Shown here: piece after piece, positions 53,559 through 63,675 of the stretch
Layout: the number at the start of each line of letters is the position of its first letter
Numbering within the stretch: position 1 is the first letter of the stretch
Assembly: GCF_000188055.2 (NCBI RefSeq)
Contig: NZ_AEUZ02000001.1
Location: 1,254,001 to 1,318,000, forward strand
From: Streptococcus urinalis 2285-97
GTDB lineage: Bacteria > Bacillota > Bacilli > Lactobacillales > Streptococcaceae
Direction of reading: 5' to 3'
Length of the DNA: 64,000 nt
Program-made: the position numbers and the translations under genes
Notes under the pieces: generated by a model
What the model was told of the DNA's origin: nothing
What the model saw: only the letters and a program-made list of their open reading frames with translations
Database searches by the model: none

Positions 53559-55220
53559 ATGTCATTTGACGGATTTTTCTTGCACCACTTAACAAAAGAA
53601 CTTAAAGAAGCTTTACTTTATGGACGTATTCAAAAAGTCAACCAACCATTTGAGCAAGAATTAGTTCTCACTATAAGAAATAAGCGCAAAAATCATAAAT
53701 TACTATTATCAGCTCATCCAGTCTTTGGACGATTACAGCTAACAGAAACTGACTTTAAAAATCCACAATTTCCAAATACCTTTACGATGATTATGCGAAA
53801 ATATCTACAAGGTGCAACGATAGAACAAATCGAACAAATTGAAAATGATCGGATTATTGAATTTACTGTCTCCAATAAAAATGAAATTGGGGATGCTATC
53901 AAGGTTACCTTGATAGCTGAGATTATGGGGAAACATAGTAACATTATTTTGGTAGATAAAAATGAATCTAAAATCATAGAATCTATCAAACATGTTGGAT
54001 TTTCTCAAAACTCATACCGTACTATTTTGCCCGGTTCACTTTATATTTACCCACCAAAAACAAATGCGGTCAATCCATTTACAGTTTCTGAATCAAAATT
54101 ATTTGAAATACTACAAACTCAAGAATTGAGTCCCAAAAACCTTCAGCAACAATTTCAGGGATTAGGAAGGGATACTGCTACATTCTTGTCGTCCCAATTA
54201 ACCAATGATAAATTAAATCAATTTAATCAGTTTTTCCATCAGCAAACAAATCCCAATGTCACTGAAAAATCGTTTTCTTGTGTCTCATTTGGACAAGCAA
54301 AAAGATACTTTAACACATTATCAGAGCTTTTAGATTATTTTTACAAAGACAAGGCTGAGAGGGATAGGGTTAGTCAGCAAGCTAGTGATTTGATTCACCG
54401 TGTCCAAAATGAACTGGAAAAAAATAAAAATAAGCTCAAAAAACAAATAGCAGAATTAGAAGCAACTGAAAATGCTGAAGAATTTAGACAAAAAGGTGAG
54501 TTACTAACAACCTACCTGAATCAAGTCCCAAATAATCAAGATACGGTAACTTTAGATAATTATTATACAAATAAACCTCTAACCATTAAACTGGATTTAG
54601 CATTAACACCAAATCAAAATGCCCAACGTTATTTCAAACGCTATCAGAAATTGAAAGAGGCTGTAAAACATCTAAGTAGTTTGATTGAAGAGACAAAACA
54701 AGTCATTCAATACTTAGAAAGTGTTGATTACAATCTTTCTCAAGCAAATCTTGAAGAAATTGAAGAAATCAGGGAAGAATTAATTCAATCTGGTTTTATA
54801 AGACGTCGTTCTGGTGATAAACGCCAGAAACGTAAAAAGCCTGAATCCTATTTAGCCAGTGATGGTAAAACCATTATTATGGTTGGACGCAATAATCTTC
54901 AGAATGAAGAATTAACCTTTAAAATGGCCAAAAAAGGGGAACTTTGGTTTCATGCTAAAGACATACCAGGTAGTCATGTTATTATAAAAGATAATTTAGA
55001 CCCAAGTGATGAAGTTAAAACAGATGCGGCCGAGCTAGCTGCCTATTTTTCAAAAGCAAGACTATCAAATCTTGTCCAGGTCGATATGATAGAAGCTAAA
55101 AAACTTCATAAGCCTAGTGGTGCTAAACCTGGGTTTGTCACTTATACTGGGCAAAAAACATTAAGAGTAACTGCCAATAAAGAAAAAATTGATAGTATAA
55201 AAATTCAACTAAAAAAATAA
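53559..55220 (+). CDS. fbpA: Rqc2-homologue RqcH / fibronectin-binding protein FbpA (PavA family)
   Basis: 553 residues of the NFACT family: N-terminal NFACT-N domains (MSFDGFFLHHLTKELKEAL, helix-hairpin-helix), central coiled coil (about 280–410, ERDRVSQQ…LEKNKNKLKKQIAELEA), and C-terminal NFACT-R (about 440–540, LWFHAKDIPGSHVII). In Firmicutes such proteins tail stalled nascent chains with alanine (RqcH) and were earlier described as surface fibronectin-binding proteins (PavA/FbpS) in streptococci. No signal peptide or LPXTG. Transcribed divergently from the trpX operon. Confidence 0.92.
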   Translation: MSFDGFFLHHLTKELKEALLYGRIQKVNQPFEQELVLTIRNKRKNHKLLLSAHPVFGRLQLTETDFKNPQFPNTFTMIMRKYLQGATIEQIEQIENDRIIEFTVSNKNEIGDAIKVTLIAEIMGKHSNIILVDKNESKIIESIKHVGFSQNSYRTILPGSLYIYPPKTNAVNPFTVSESKLFEILQTQELSPKNLQQQFQGLGRDTATFLSSQLTNDKLNQFNQFFHQQTNPNVTEKSFSCVSFGQAKRYFNTLSELLDYFYKDKAERDRVSQQASDLIHRVQNELEKNKNKLKKQIAELEATENAEEFRQKGELLTTYLNQVPNNQDTVTLDNYYTNKPLTIKLDLALTPNQNAQRYFKRYQKLKEAVKHLSSLIEETKQVIQYLESVDYNLSQANLEEIEEIREELIQSGFIRRRSGDKRQKRKKPESYLASDGKTIIMVGRNNLQNEELTFKMAKKGELWFHAKDIPGSHVIIKDNLDPSDEVKTDAAELAAYFSKARLSNLVQVDMIEAKKLHKPSGAKPGFVTYTGQKTLRVTANKEKIDSIKIQLKK

Positions 55221-55246
55221 AACTGAGCTAACTCAGTTTTATTTTT
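55219..55246. terminator. Bidirectional terminator between fbpA and budA
   Basis: AAAACTGAG and CTCAGTTTT (55219–55227, 55232–55240) flanked by A and T runs. Confidence 0.85.
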
Positions 55247-55966
55247 TTATTCGACATTATTAATATCTTCTTTTAAAGCTTCAACATCAAATGAAGTTGC
55301 TTTAAAAATGTCATTATCACTGGGAAAATCTTGTTCTAAAGCATCTACTTGGCCAATTTCAGCTTGACCTTTTGTTAATACAAAGTCCATCACATGACCA
55401 CCAAAAGTATGATCATCTGAAAGAAAGTGAAGATGATACCCTGCAACTGTTACACCATGAAAGAGTTCAGGTGCCCAGAAACCAACTAATGTACCGGACA
55501 CTGACTCTTTTGTAAACTCAGGCTGACAACTTGCTACTTCTGCAAAACCCTTTCCAAGTGGTGATTTTGGTATCATGCGAATATGCATTTTTTCAAATTG
55601 ACCAGATACTTTTATAGACTGAAATAAATTAGCACTTGAAAAATGGGATTCTAGAAATCTCATTAAGTCAATGTCTGTCATTGACTGTTCAATTGCAACT
55701 TTTTGATCAGCATGATGGTTTAGAACGGCACCATAAGGAATCGTTTCATCTCCTTTGAGCTCAATAACTTCTGCTTCTTTTCCAGTACCAATGCATTGAT
55801 ATGCCTTATTATCTAAAACAATCAACTCACCATCGATACTATCCAAAGTTCCAATGCCAAAGTCCCCATGTGATAATAGTTCATTAATGGTCATTGTTCC
55901 TTGGTAAAGACCAGCCATCAAAGCTGCTAATGTATTATGTTGGTATAGAATTGTTTTATTTGACAT
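55247..55966 (-). CDS. budA: Alpha-acetolactate decarboxylase
   Basis: Converts alpha-acetolactate to acetoin, removing pyruvate-derived acid. 239 residues; zinc ligands H-x-H and distal His in YHLHFLSDDHTFGGHVMDF. The N-terminal TLAALMAGLYQGTMT is typical. It follows als by 11 bases, so both are made from one transcript. Streptococci use the pair to dispose of excess pyruvate and resist acidification. Confidence 0.95.
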   Translation of the reverse strand: MSNKTILYQHNTLAALMAGLYQGTMTINELLSHGDFGIGTLDSIDGELIVLDNKAYQCIGTGKEAEVIELKGDETIPYGAVLNHHADQKVAIEQSMTDIDLMRFLESHFSSANLFQSIKVSGQFEKMHIRMIPKSPLGKGFAEVASCQPEFTKESVSGTLVGFWAPELFHGVTVAGYHLHFLSDDHTFGGHVMDFVLTKGQAEIGQVDALEQDFPSDNDIFKATSFDVEALKEDINNVE

Positions 55967-55977
55967 ATGACACCTTC

Positions 55978-57654
55978 TTATTCAAATTCATCAGGTAAAA
56001 TAGTTTCACCTAATTTCACATTATCTTTATAATCAATTGGAACATCTATTAAAACAGGTCCATTTTGAGATTCTTGGATAGCCTTTCTTAGCGTTTCTTC
56101 AAATTCTTCTTTGCTATTAACTTGGTACCCTTTTGCTCCAAAAGCTTCTGCATATTTTGCAAAATTAACATCACCAAGTTGAATTCCTGCTGAACGACCA
56201 TATTTCATTTCTTCTTGGAACTCAACCATATTATAACGGCCATCATTCCAAATAATATGGACAATTGGTAATTTCAAGCGAACGGCTACTTCTAATTCTT
56301 GCGCAGTGAACAAGAAACCACCATCACCTGAAACAGAAATAACTGTTTTATTAGGTCTTACTAAAGCTGCAGAAATAGCCCATGGTAAAGCAACACCAAG
56401 TGTTTGCATACCATTTGAGAATAAGAGATGACGAGCTTCATAAGATTTGAAGTAACGAGCCATCCAAATGTAGTGACTACCAACATCAACCGTAACTGTC
56501 ATATCATCTTTTGTTTGTTCTTGAAGAATATCAATCACGTCAAGAGGATGAACCAATCCTTCAGCTGAATTACGATCAAACTTAATATCGCCATCCAGGT
56601 TTTTCTTTAGGTTTTGGAGATAATCAACTGAACCCTCTGGTAATTTATAACCGTTTACCGCAGGTAAAAGAAGGTCCATTGTATCTGAAATGGATCCAAT
56701 CAATTCGCGCTCTGGTTGGAAATAGGTGTCAATTTCAGCCTCAGCTACATCAATTACGATAATTCTAGCTGAAATTTCAGCATTCCAATTTCGAGCTTCA
56801 TACTCAATTGGATCATAACCTATTGCGATAACAAGATCAGCTTTTTTTAGTAGCATGTCCCCTGGTTGGTTACGGAATAAACCAACACGACCAAAGAAGG
56901 TTTCTTCTTCTAAATCTCTTGAAACGATACCAGCTCCTTGGAAGGTTTCAACAACTGGAATTTTCACTGAATCTAGTAAACGTCTGATAGAAGCAGTAAC
57001 TTTTTCTCCAGAAGCACCATTACCTAAAAGTAAAACAGGTAATACGGCATTACGTATAGCTTGTGCTAAATAATTGACATCTTCGACAGAAGCCGAACCT
57101 AATTTTGGTTCTGTAAGTGGTTTGATTGCATTTACGCTAACTGGGCTATCAGTAACATCTTGAGGAATTGAAATAAAGCTCGCACCTGGTTTCCCAGATT
57201 TTGATTTACGATAAGCATTTGCAATTGTTTCTGATAAGGTATTGGCATCATGAACTTCTGCTGAATATTTTGTAATGGGTTCTAGCATAGCAACATTATT
57301 CATTGATTGATGTGATCGTTTCAACAAATCCCCACGTTTGACTTGTCCACCAATAGCAAGAACTGGATCACCTTCTGCTGTTGCAGTTACAAGACCAGTT
57401 GCAAGGTTTGAAATACCAGGACCACTCGTTGCGATAACAACACCAGGTTCTCCAGTGATTCGTCCAATCCCTTGTGCCATAAAGGCAGCATTTTGTTCAT
57501 GTCTAGAGACAATCAGTTGTGGCCCTTTATCTTCTAAAGTATCAAAAATTCGGTCAATTTTTGCACCTGGAATACCAAATACATATTTGACATCATGATT
57601 AATGAGGCTATCTACTACTAAATCAGCCCCATATGTATTATTTGAATCTGTCAT
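55978..57654 (-). CDS. alsS: Acetolactate synthase, catabolic
   Basis: Condenses two pyruvates to acetolactate. About 558 residues from ATG 57654 ([20 protein letters not shown]). Thiamine-diphosphate enzyme: N-terminal [13 protein letters not shown] with the catalytic Glu, [29 protein letters not shown] as the GDG–NDG motif. No regulatory subunit gene (ilvN) and an adjacent budA show it is the catabolic, not the isoleucine–valine, enzyme. Promoter -10 TATAAT lies about 30 bases upstream, with TTGTGAAATT repeats over the -35. Confidence 0.94.
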   Translation of the reverse strand: MTDSNNTYGADLVVDSLINHDVKYVFGIPGAKIDRIFDTLEDKGPQLIVSRHEQNAAFMAQGIGRITGEPGVVIATSGPGISNLATGLVTATAEGDPVLAIGGQVKRGDLLKRSHQSMNNVAMLEPITKYSAEVHDANTLSETIANAYRKSKSGKPGASFISIPQDVTDSPVSVNAIKPLTEPKLGSASVEDVNYLAQAIRNAVLPVLLLGNGASGEKVTASIRRLLDSVKIPVVETFQGAGIVSRDLEEETFFGRVGLFRNQPGDMLLKKADLVIAIGYDPIEYEARNWNAEISARIIVIDVAEAEIDTYFQPERELIGSISDTMDLLLPAVNGYKLPEGSVDYLQNLKKNLDGDIKFDRNSAEGLVHPLDVIDILQEQTKDDMTVTVDVGSHYIWMARYFKSYEARHLLFSNGMQTLGVALPWAISAALVRPNKTVISVSGDGGFLFTAQELEVAVRLKLPIVHIIWNDGRYNMVEFQEEMKYGRSAGIQLGDVNFAKYAEAFGAKGYQVNSKEEFEETLRKAIQESQNGPVLIDVPIDYKDNVKLGETILPDEFE

Positions 57655-57685
57655 TACATTTCCCCTCATATTAGAATACTCTTCT

Positions 57686-57754
57686 ATTATAGCACTAACT
57701 ATCTTAAACTTTGTGAAATTAAATTGTGAAATTTTTCATCAAAATTTCACAATT
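57686..57754 (-). promoter_or_regulatory. alsS promoter with three Rex-like TTGTGAAATT motifs
   Basis: -10 TGC-TATAAT (57686–57694). The motif TTGTGAAATT occurs at 57711–57720 (over the -35) and 57724–57733, and inverted at 57743–57752. The outer pair forms a perfect dyad, AATTGTGAAATTTT (57722–57735) and its complement (57741–57754). This resembles half-sites of the NADH sensor Rex (TTGTGA–TCACAA). The hairpin may also serve as a terminator for the TPR gene that ends at 57759. Confidence 0.6.
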
Positions 57755-57758
57755 GTTT

Positions 57759-58994
57759 TTATTCATCCAACTGATCAAGAAAGTCTTGCATATTGATGTC
57801 GTCAGGAACTATGCTTAAGTAATGTTGGATCATTTGTTTAGCTTCCTCTATATAACCATATTCTCTTAATAAGATAGCATATTCTTGAAGAAATTCTGGA
57901 TTATCTGCCAAATCATCTTTAATCGTTTGATATGCATTAAAAGCTTCTTCCTCTCGGTCTAATGCTTTAAAAGATTTAGCGATATTCCACTTTGTCAATA
58001 CAGTTTCGATCTCTTCAGTTTCTAGTTTGAGTACATCATCAAAACGTTCTTGCTCCACATAAAGATTGGTTAACCTCAACAGAACTTCTTCTTGATCCTC
58101 AGCAATTTCATAAGCCCTTAAAAGATATGTTTCTGAATCCTTTTTATGATGATTTTCATAACTCAATTGTGATGCTAACAAAAGTAATTGCAAGTCATAC
58201 TCATTTTTTCGGATACCTTGTTGCGTTACTTTGAGTGCATCTTCTATTTGATTATCAGCATGTAAAGAAAGTGCATAACCATACTCGTAACCTTCAAAAT
58301 CAGGATTCATAGTATCTAATTGTTTGAAATATAAGTTAGCTTTTTGATATGCTTCTTGTTCGTATAGGATAGTTGCTAATTCAAAAACTGTCTCATCATC
58401 ATAAGAAATGGTCAATGATTTTTCTAAAAACTCAATAGCTACTTCAAACTTTCCTAGTGCCGCATAGGCTCTTCCAATTCTTTGATAAGTTGAAATGCCT
58501 GTCTGGGCGAGTATTTCTCTATTGTCTAATTTTGCATATTCTTTGATAGCCTCATCGAAGTGACCTAAAGATAATTCAATCTCTGCTAAACCAAAAATGA
58601 CAATAGGATCCTGCGATAGTTGACTTGCCAAGATTAATTTTTCTCTAGCCACATCTGTTAAACCCTCAAGATCATATAAATCAGCCATAACTAATAATGC
58701 AGACAAATAAGAATCATCATCAGGAGCAATTTGATCTAAATATAAGAAGGCTTCCTCAATATTCCCATCTTCGGCAGCAATTTGAGCAAGATTAATGTTT
58801 ACATCTGGAAATAATTCTTTTTTAGACAAATAAATTTTTTTAGCGTGATCCAAAAAACCGATACCTTCTAAGTATTGAGCTAGTGATAACAAAACATCAT
58901 CAGGATCATTTTTCAGTGCTTTGAGAAAGTATTTCTCAGCATGCTCTAAATCTTGATTATCAATAGATGTAATCATTTTTTCACTATTTAACAT
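57759..58994 (-). CDS. Tetratricopeptide-repeat protein
   Basis: 411 residues made almost wholly of TPR helical hairpins, with repeats such as AEKYFLKALKNDPDDVLLSLAQYLEGIG and QRIGRAYAALGKFEVAIEFLEKSL. No signal peptide or membrane segment. It is an acidic scaffold, function unknown. Start ATG 58994 overlaps the stop of the exporter gene by 11 bases with GGAAG upstream, so the two are translationally linked. Confidence 0.85.
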   Translation of the reverse strand: MLNSEKMITSIDNQDLEHAEKYFLKALKNDPDDVLLSLAQYLEGIGFLDHAKKIYLSKKELFPDVNINLAQIAAEDGNIEEAFLYLDQIAPDDDSYLSALLVMADLYDLEGLTDVAREKLILASQLSQDPIVIFGLAEIELSLGHFDEAIKEYAKLDNREILAQTGISTYQRIGRAYAALGKFEVAIEFLEKSLTISYDDETVFELATILYEQEAYQKANLYFKQLDTMNPDFEGYEYGYALSLHADNQIEDALKVTQQGIRKNEYDLQLLLLASQLSYENHHKKDSETYLLRAYEIAEDQEEVLLRLTNLYVEQERFDDVLKLETEEIETVLTKWNIAKSFKALDREEEAFNAYQTIKDDLADNPEFLQEYAILLREYGYIEEAKQMIQHYLSIVPDDINMQDFLDQLDE

Positions 58995-60186
58995 CTAATT
59001 TTACTTCCTTTTTCTTTTCTTTTTTCTTTACAATGATTATTTTTTCCTCAGGGTAAAGACCACTAACTTTTTTATACCAATCAAATACTTCTTTGGCAAT
59101 TACTTTGATTGAAGCATAAATCGGAATGGCTAAAAATACTCCCCAAACACCAAACATAGAACCAGCTACTAAAAGTAAAAACATAATGGTAATCGGATGG
59201 ATTTTTAGTTTATTTCCAAGAACTAAAGGAGTAACAAACCGTCCTTCAATGGTCTGTTCAATCATAAAAATGAGTAAAACTTTTACAAGCATCAAAGGAC
59301 CTTGCACAATCCCCATTATGACAACAGGAACCATCGCTAAAAAGCTACCTAGATAAGGTACCATATTTAAGACACCTGCTATCACTCCAAATGTTACAGC
59401 ATAACGTAATCCAACAATACTAAACATAATGGAAAACATAATACCTACTAGGACAGCAACAGTTACTTGTCCCTGAACGTAACCTGATAATTGTTTATTA
59501 ATATCTCCTAAAACGCGAGCAATTGGTTGTCTCCATTTTGTTGGTAAAACAGCAACAAGACCATCTTTCATTCTGCCACTATCTCTTAAAAAGTAAAATA
59601 AAATAAATGGTGAAATAATAATAGCTATCGTAACACGTGCAATAGCACCTGCAAAATCACCTGCCCAAGTAATGGCATTTTTTGAAAAACTCTCTGCGTA
59701 ACTAATTGCTTTAGCACTGATATTATTAATCATTGATTGTACTTCTGATTTGTAATTTACCAGCCCATTATCTTTAAGAAATGCAGCCGTTTTTGTATTC
59801 ACTTTTTCAACATAATCTGGCAAATTTTTAACAAAAGTGGTTAATTGATTCTGAATGGTAGGAAATACTCCTGAAATTGCCCAAATTAAAAAAAGAACAA
59901 TTATGGCAAAAACAATTAGAATAGAAAGGGTTCTTTTAACACCACGAGATTCAATAAAATCTATTAAAGGTTTTGTTAAATAATATAAAATGGTAGAAAT
60001 CACCAAAGGTAACATGATAATTTCTAAGAATGTTAGAATGGGTTTAAATAGAAAAGCAATTTTCATAAAAACAAAAATCGTTAAAAAAACGAACAATGTT
60101 ATGATGATGGAAACCACTGCTTGATTATTTAAAATCCACTTATAAAATAATGTGTCTTTAAAAGAGGTCTTCTCTTTATCTGTCAT
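58984..60186 (-). CDS. AI-2E (PerM) family transporter
   Basis: Integral membrane protein, about 400 residues from ATG 60186 (MTDKEKTSFKDT; SD AAGGAG), with about eight membrane segments and the family's characteristic central loop (NNISAKAISYAESFSKNAITWAGDF). The C-terminus is a Lys-rich tail (KKKEKKKEVKLDVK). Family members export autoinducer-2 or act as Na+/H+-type carriers; the substrate here is not known. Couples to the TPR gene downstream. Confidence 0.85.
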   Translation of the reverse strand: MTDKEKTSFKDTLFYKWILNNQAVVSIIITLFVFLTIFVFMKIAFLFKPILTFLEIIMLPLVISTILYYLTKPLIDFIESRGVKRTLSILIVFAIIVLFLIWAISGVFPTIQNQLTTFVKNLPDYVEKVNTKTAAFLKDNGLVNYKSEVQSMINNISAKAISYAESFSKNAITWAGDFAGAIARVTIAIIISPFILFYFLRDSGRMKDGLVAVLPTKWRQPIARVLGDINKQLSGYVQGQVTVAVLVGIMFSIMFSIVGLRYAVTFGVIAGVLNMVPYLGSFLAMVPVVIMGIVQGPLMLVKVLLIFMIEQTIEGRFVTPLVLGNKLKIHPITIMFLLLVAGSMFGVWGVFLAIPIYASIKVIAKEVFDWYKKVSGLYPEEKIIIVKKKEKKKEVKLDVK

Positions 60187-60267
60187 TAACGACTCCTTTT
60201 CATTTTTAGTCAAAAAATAAGTATCTGGTTAATTATATCATCTTATATGGACAATTTCATATGAAAA

Positions 60268-60747
60268 CTAGAGAGAATCATTTGCTACCAGTTGAAAATG
60301 CTTAACCTGACCATTCCATTTTGGTAATTCTTCCGCTAAAAAATGAGGGGTGATTTTGACTTTTTCTAATTCATCAAGCGTGAACCAAACAATTTTTCTT
60401 TCTTTTAAATCATCACCAATCACTTTTTCAGCATGAATGTCCTCTGTTAAGGTAACAAAATAAAGAAACTCAATTTGATGAAAATTTCGACCATCAATAT
60501 TAAATTGATTCTCAAGAACATAAGCTAAATTCTTTACTTGACAAGTTACTCCCATCTCTTCTAATAGTTCTCTTTTAACACCATCTTGTGTTAATTCATT
60601 GACCAGAATAGCTCCTCCTGGCAAATAATAGTGATCAGCATACTCTGAAAAGTAGGTTAATAATTTATTATCTTTAATAATAATAGCTGATGCTCTGACA
60701 CCATATGTTTGTTGATCGTCAATAACTCTAAAATCCTGATTAGTCAT
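60268..60747 (-). CDS. NUDIX hydrolase
   Basis: 159 residues. NUDIX box: GGAILVNELTQDGVKRELLEEMGV (residues about 44–67) matches G-x5-E-x7-REUxEExGU. The substrate is not apparent. Overlaps the upstream mutX stop by eight bases, so both are cotranscribed. It probably cleans nucleotide derivatives. Confidence 0.85.
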   Translation of the reverse strand: MTNQDFRVIDDQQTYGVRASAIIIKDNKLLTYFSEYADHYYLPGGAILVNELTQDGVKRELLEEMGVTCQVKNLAYVLENQFNIDGRNFHQIEFLYFVTLTEDIHAEKVIGDDLKERKIVWFTLDELEKVKITPHFLAEELPKWNGQVKHFQLVANDSL

Positions 60748-61219
60748 AGAATGTCACATCCTTTTCAATTAATTCTTGATTGCTGTCATATGTGAATTTT
60801 GCTGAAAAAAATGGTTTATCTTCTAAAATCCATTTAAAGATTTCATAATCACCTTTCCAGGTAGGCTTGTTTAAAACTTGATTATAGGGCACCCACTCTA
60901 GTGTTCCTTCTCTTGATTCTTCATCAGAAATTAATTCCCCTTCAAAATCAGTTACTTTAAAAACATAGGTATACCAATCGTGACCCGGTGTGAATTCAGG
61001 AAACGTAATCACCCCCTTAAAATCCATTTTTTTGACCTTCAAGTGTGTTTCTTCGAATATTTCTCGAATAGCACACTGATCAGGAGTTTCACCAGCTTCA
61101 AGTTTTCCTCCAACGGAAATCCATTTGCCTTCATGCACGTCATTTTCTTTTTTATTACGGTGTAAAAGTAATAACGATTTTCCATTGTCTATGTAACAAA
61201 TCGTTGCTAATTTTGTCAT
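60740..61219 (-). CDS. mutX: MutX-like 8-oxo-dGTP diphosphatase (NUDIX)
   Basis: 159 residues. NUDIX box GGKLEAGETPDQCAIREIFEETHL (about 37–60) is canonical. Sequence start (MTKLATICYIDNGKSLLLLHRNKKEND) and length match streptococcal MutX, which removes 8-oxo-dGTP and lowers A·T to C·G errors. Start ATG 61219 with AAGGAG; -10 TGA-TATAAT (61244–61249). Divergent from the lactonase gene; their -10s lie 20 bases apart. Confidence 0.85.
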   Translation of the reverse strand: MTKLATICYIDNGKSLLLLHRNKKENDVHEGKWISVGGKLEAGETPDQCAIREIFEETHLKVKKMDFKGVITFPEFTPGHDWYTYVFKVTDFEGELISDEESREGTLEWVPYNQVLNKPTWKGDYEIFKWILEDKPFFSAKFTYDSNQELIEKDVTFYD

Positions 61220-61243
61220 GATTTATCTCCTTACTTTTTTTAT

Positions 61244-61269
61244 ATTATATCATGAAAAAGTGCTATAAT
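61244..61269. promoter_or_regulatory. Divergent extended -10 promoters of mutX and the lactonase gene
   Basis: Minus strand TGA-TATAAT (61244–61252) for mutX; plus strand TGC-TATAAT (61262–61269) for the lactonase. The two face away from each other with overlapping -35 regions. Confidence 0.65.
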
Positions 61270-61294
61270 TTCAGTAAAGACTTGGAGGATAAAA

Positions 61295-62308
61295 ATGTCA
61301 GAAAACTTATACTTTGGAACCTATACCAAACGAAAATCAAAAGGCGTTTATAAAGCACAATTTGATGCTAATAGTGAAAAATTTACTTCTATTGAACTTT
61401 TTTTTGAGTAAGAAAACCCTAGTTATCTTGCAGTATCAAAAGATGGAGATATCTTTACAGTATCCAATCAAGACGGTAAAGGAGGTATAGCATACTACAC
61501 TAATGATGGTAAACTCGTCAATAGAATTTTAGAAGACGGTCCAGGATTGTGTTACATTGGTTTCGATGCTGACCGCCAATTGGTCTTTGGTGCCAATTAT
61601 CATAAAGGTCAAGTATTAGCTTATCACTATTCTAAAACAAGTGGCCTTAGACTGACAGATAAAATACAATTTAAAGGAAGTGGTCCTCATCCAAACCAAG
61701 AAAAATCTCATTTGCACTTCTGTGATTTAACTCCAGATGCTTATCTGGTAACATGTGATTTAGGGACTGATATGGTTAGAACTTTCGATATCAGTAGTGG
61801 TGGAAAGTTAAAACAAATTGCTGAGTATCATGCACATAGTGGCTCTGGTAGTCGGCATATCGTTTTTCATCCTCATAATAACAAAGCCTATTTACTTGGT
61901 GAACTAGACGCCAGTGTTGAAGTTCTTGATTACTTAGGCAAAGGTCAGTTTCAACACTGTCAAACAATCTCAAGTCTTCCTCATGATTATTCTGGTTTTA
62001 ATGCTTCTGCTGCAATTCGTCTAACATCTGATGGCCGTTTTTTTTACGTTAGTAATCGTGGTCATGATTCAATTGCTTCCTTTGAAGTTGGAGAAAATGG
62101 AAAACTGACTTTATTAGCTATTTCCTCTAGTTTTGGTAAGACACCAAGAGATTTTAATTTCAGTATGAATGAAGATTATGTTATAGTCAGACATCAAGAT
62201 TCGGATAATGTTTCCATTTTTAAAAGAGATCAAACAAATGGAAAACTTGATTTAATTTCAAAAGAGACTATCATTCTCGAAGCCATTTGCGTAGCAAAAA
62301 GCCAATAA
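61295..62308 (+). pseudogene. Lactonase-family beta-propeller protein (Pgl-like) with an early in-frame stop
   Basis: From ATG 61295 (SD TTGGAGG) the frame gives MSENLYFGTYTKRKSKGVY, then TAA at codon 39 (61409–61411), and continues unchanged as ENPSYLAVSKDGDIFTVSNQDG to 62308. Total about 337 codons, the normal length of the YkgB/6-phosphogluconolactonase (PF10282) seven-bladed propeller. Motifs HPNQEKSHLHFCDLTPD and GSGSRHIVFHPHN are present. A CAA or GAA to TAA change is likely. Expression could resume only from an internal start such as TTG 61547, missing the first blade. Confidence 0.85.
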
Positions 62309-62366
62309 GTTGATTATAGATTTGCTTTGTGATTAAATAAAAGAAAAATGATAAGAGGTATTTCAA

Positions 62367-62558
62367 ATGAAACCACAAGAACTATTTGACCAAGTCAAAG
62401 AAATGATTGCAAAAAAAGACTTTTCATCAGCAAAAGATTTTATTGAAGACCATAAAGAAGACCTTGGTGAATACTTTGATAAAGCTAAAGACCTAGTTGA
62501 AAATTCTGATGCTGTTAGCGGAGTGATTGATAAGGTAAAAGGAATTTTCGGTAAATAA
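62367..62558 (+). CDS. Small acidic/amphipathic protein of unknown function
   Basis: 63 residues: MKPQELFDQVKEMIAKKDFSSAKDFIEDHKEDLGEYFDKAKDLVENSDAV… is fully helical with heptad-like spacing of hydrophobics and ends KVKGIFGK. It has an SD (AAGAGGT) and its own terminator, so it is likely real. It resembles small streptococcal 'hypothetical' proteins of the CsbD-like size class, but I do not assign a family. Sits after the lactonase. Confidence 0.6.
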   Translation: MKPQELFDQVKEMIAKKDFSSAKDFIEDHKEDLGEYFDKAKDLVENSDAVSGVIDKVKGIFGK

Positions 62559-62584
62559 AAAAACATACCAATTGGTATGTTTTT

Positions 62585-62586
<2 letters not shown>
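62557..62586. terminator. Bidirectional terminator between the small protein and rmlB
   Basis: AAAACATACCAATTGGTATGTTTT is a perfect palindrome with A/T flanks on both sides. Confidence 0.85.
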
Positions 62587-63643
<1,057 letters not shown>

Positions 63644-63675
63644 TTATCATTTTAATACTAAAAGTAAATTATAGT

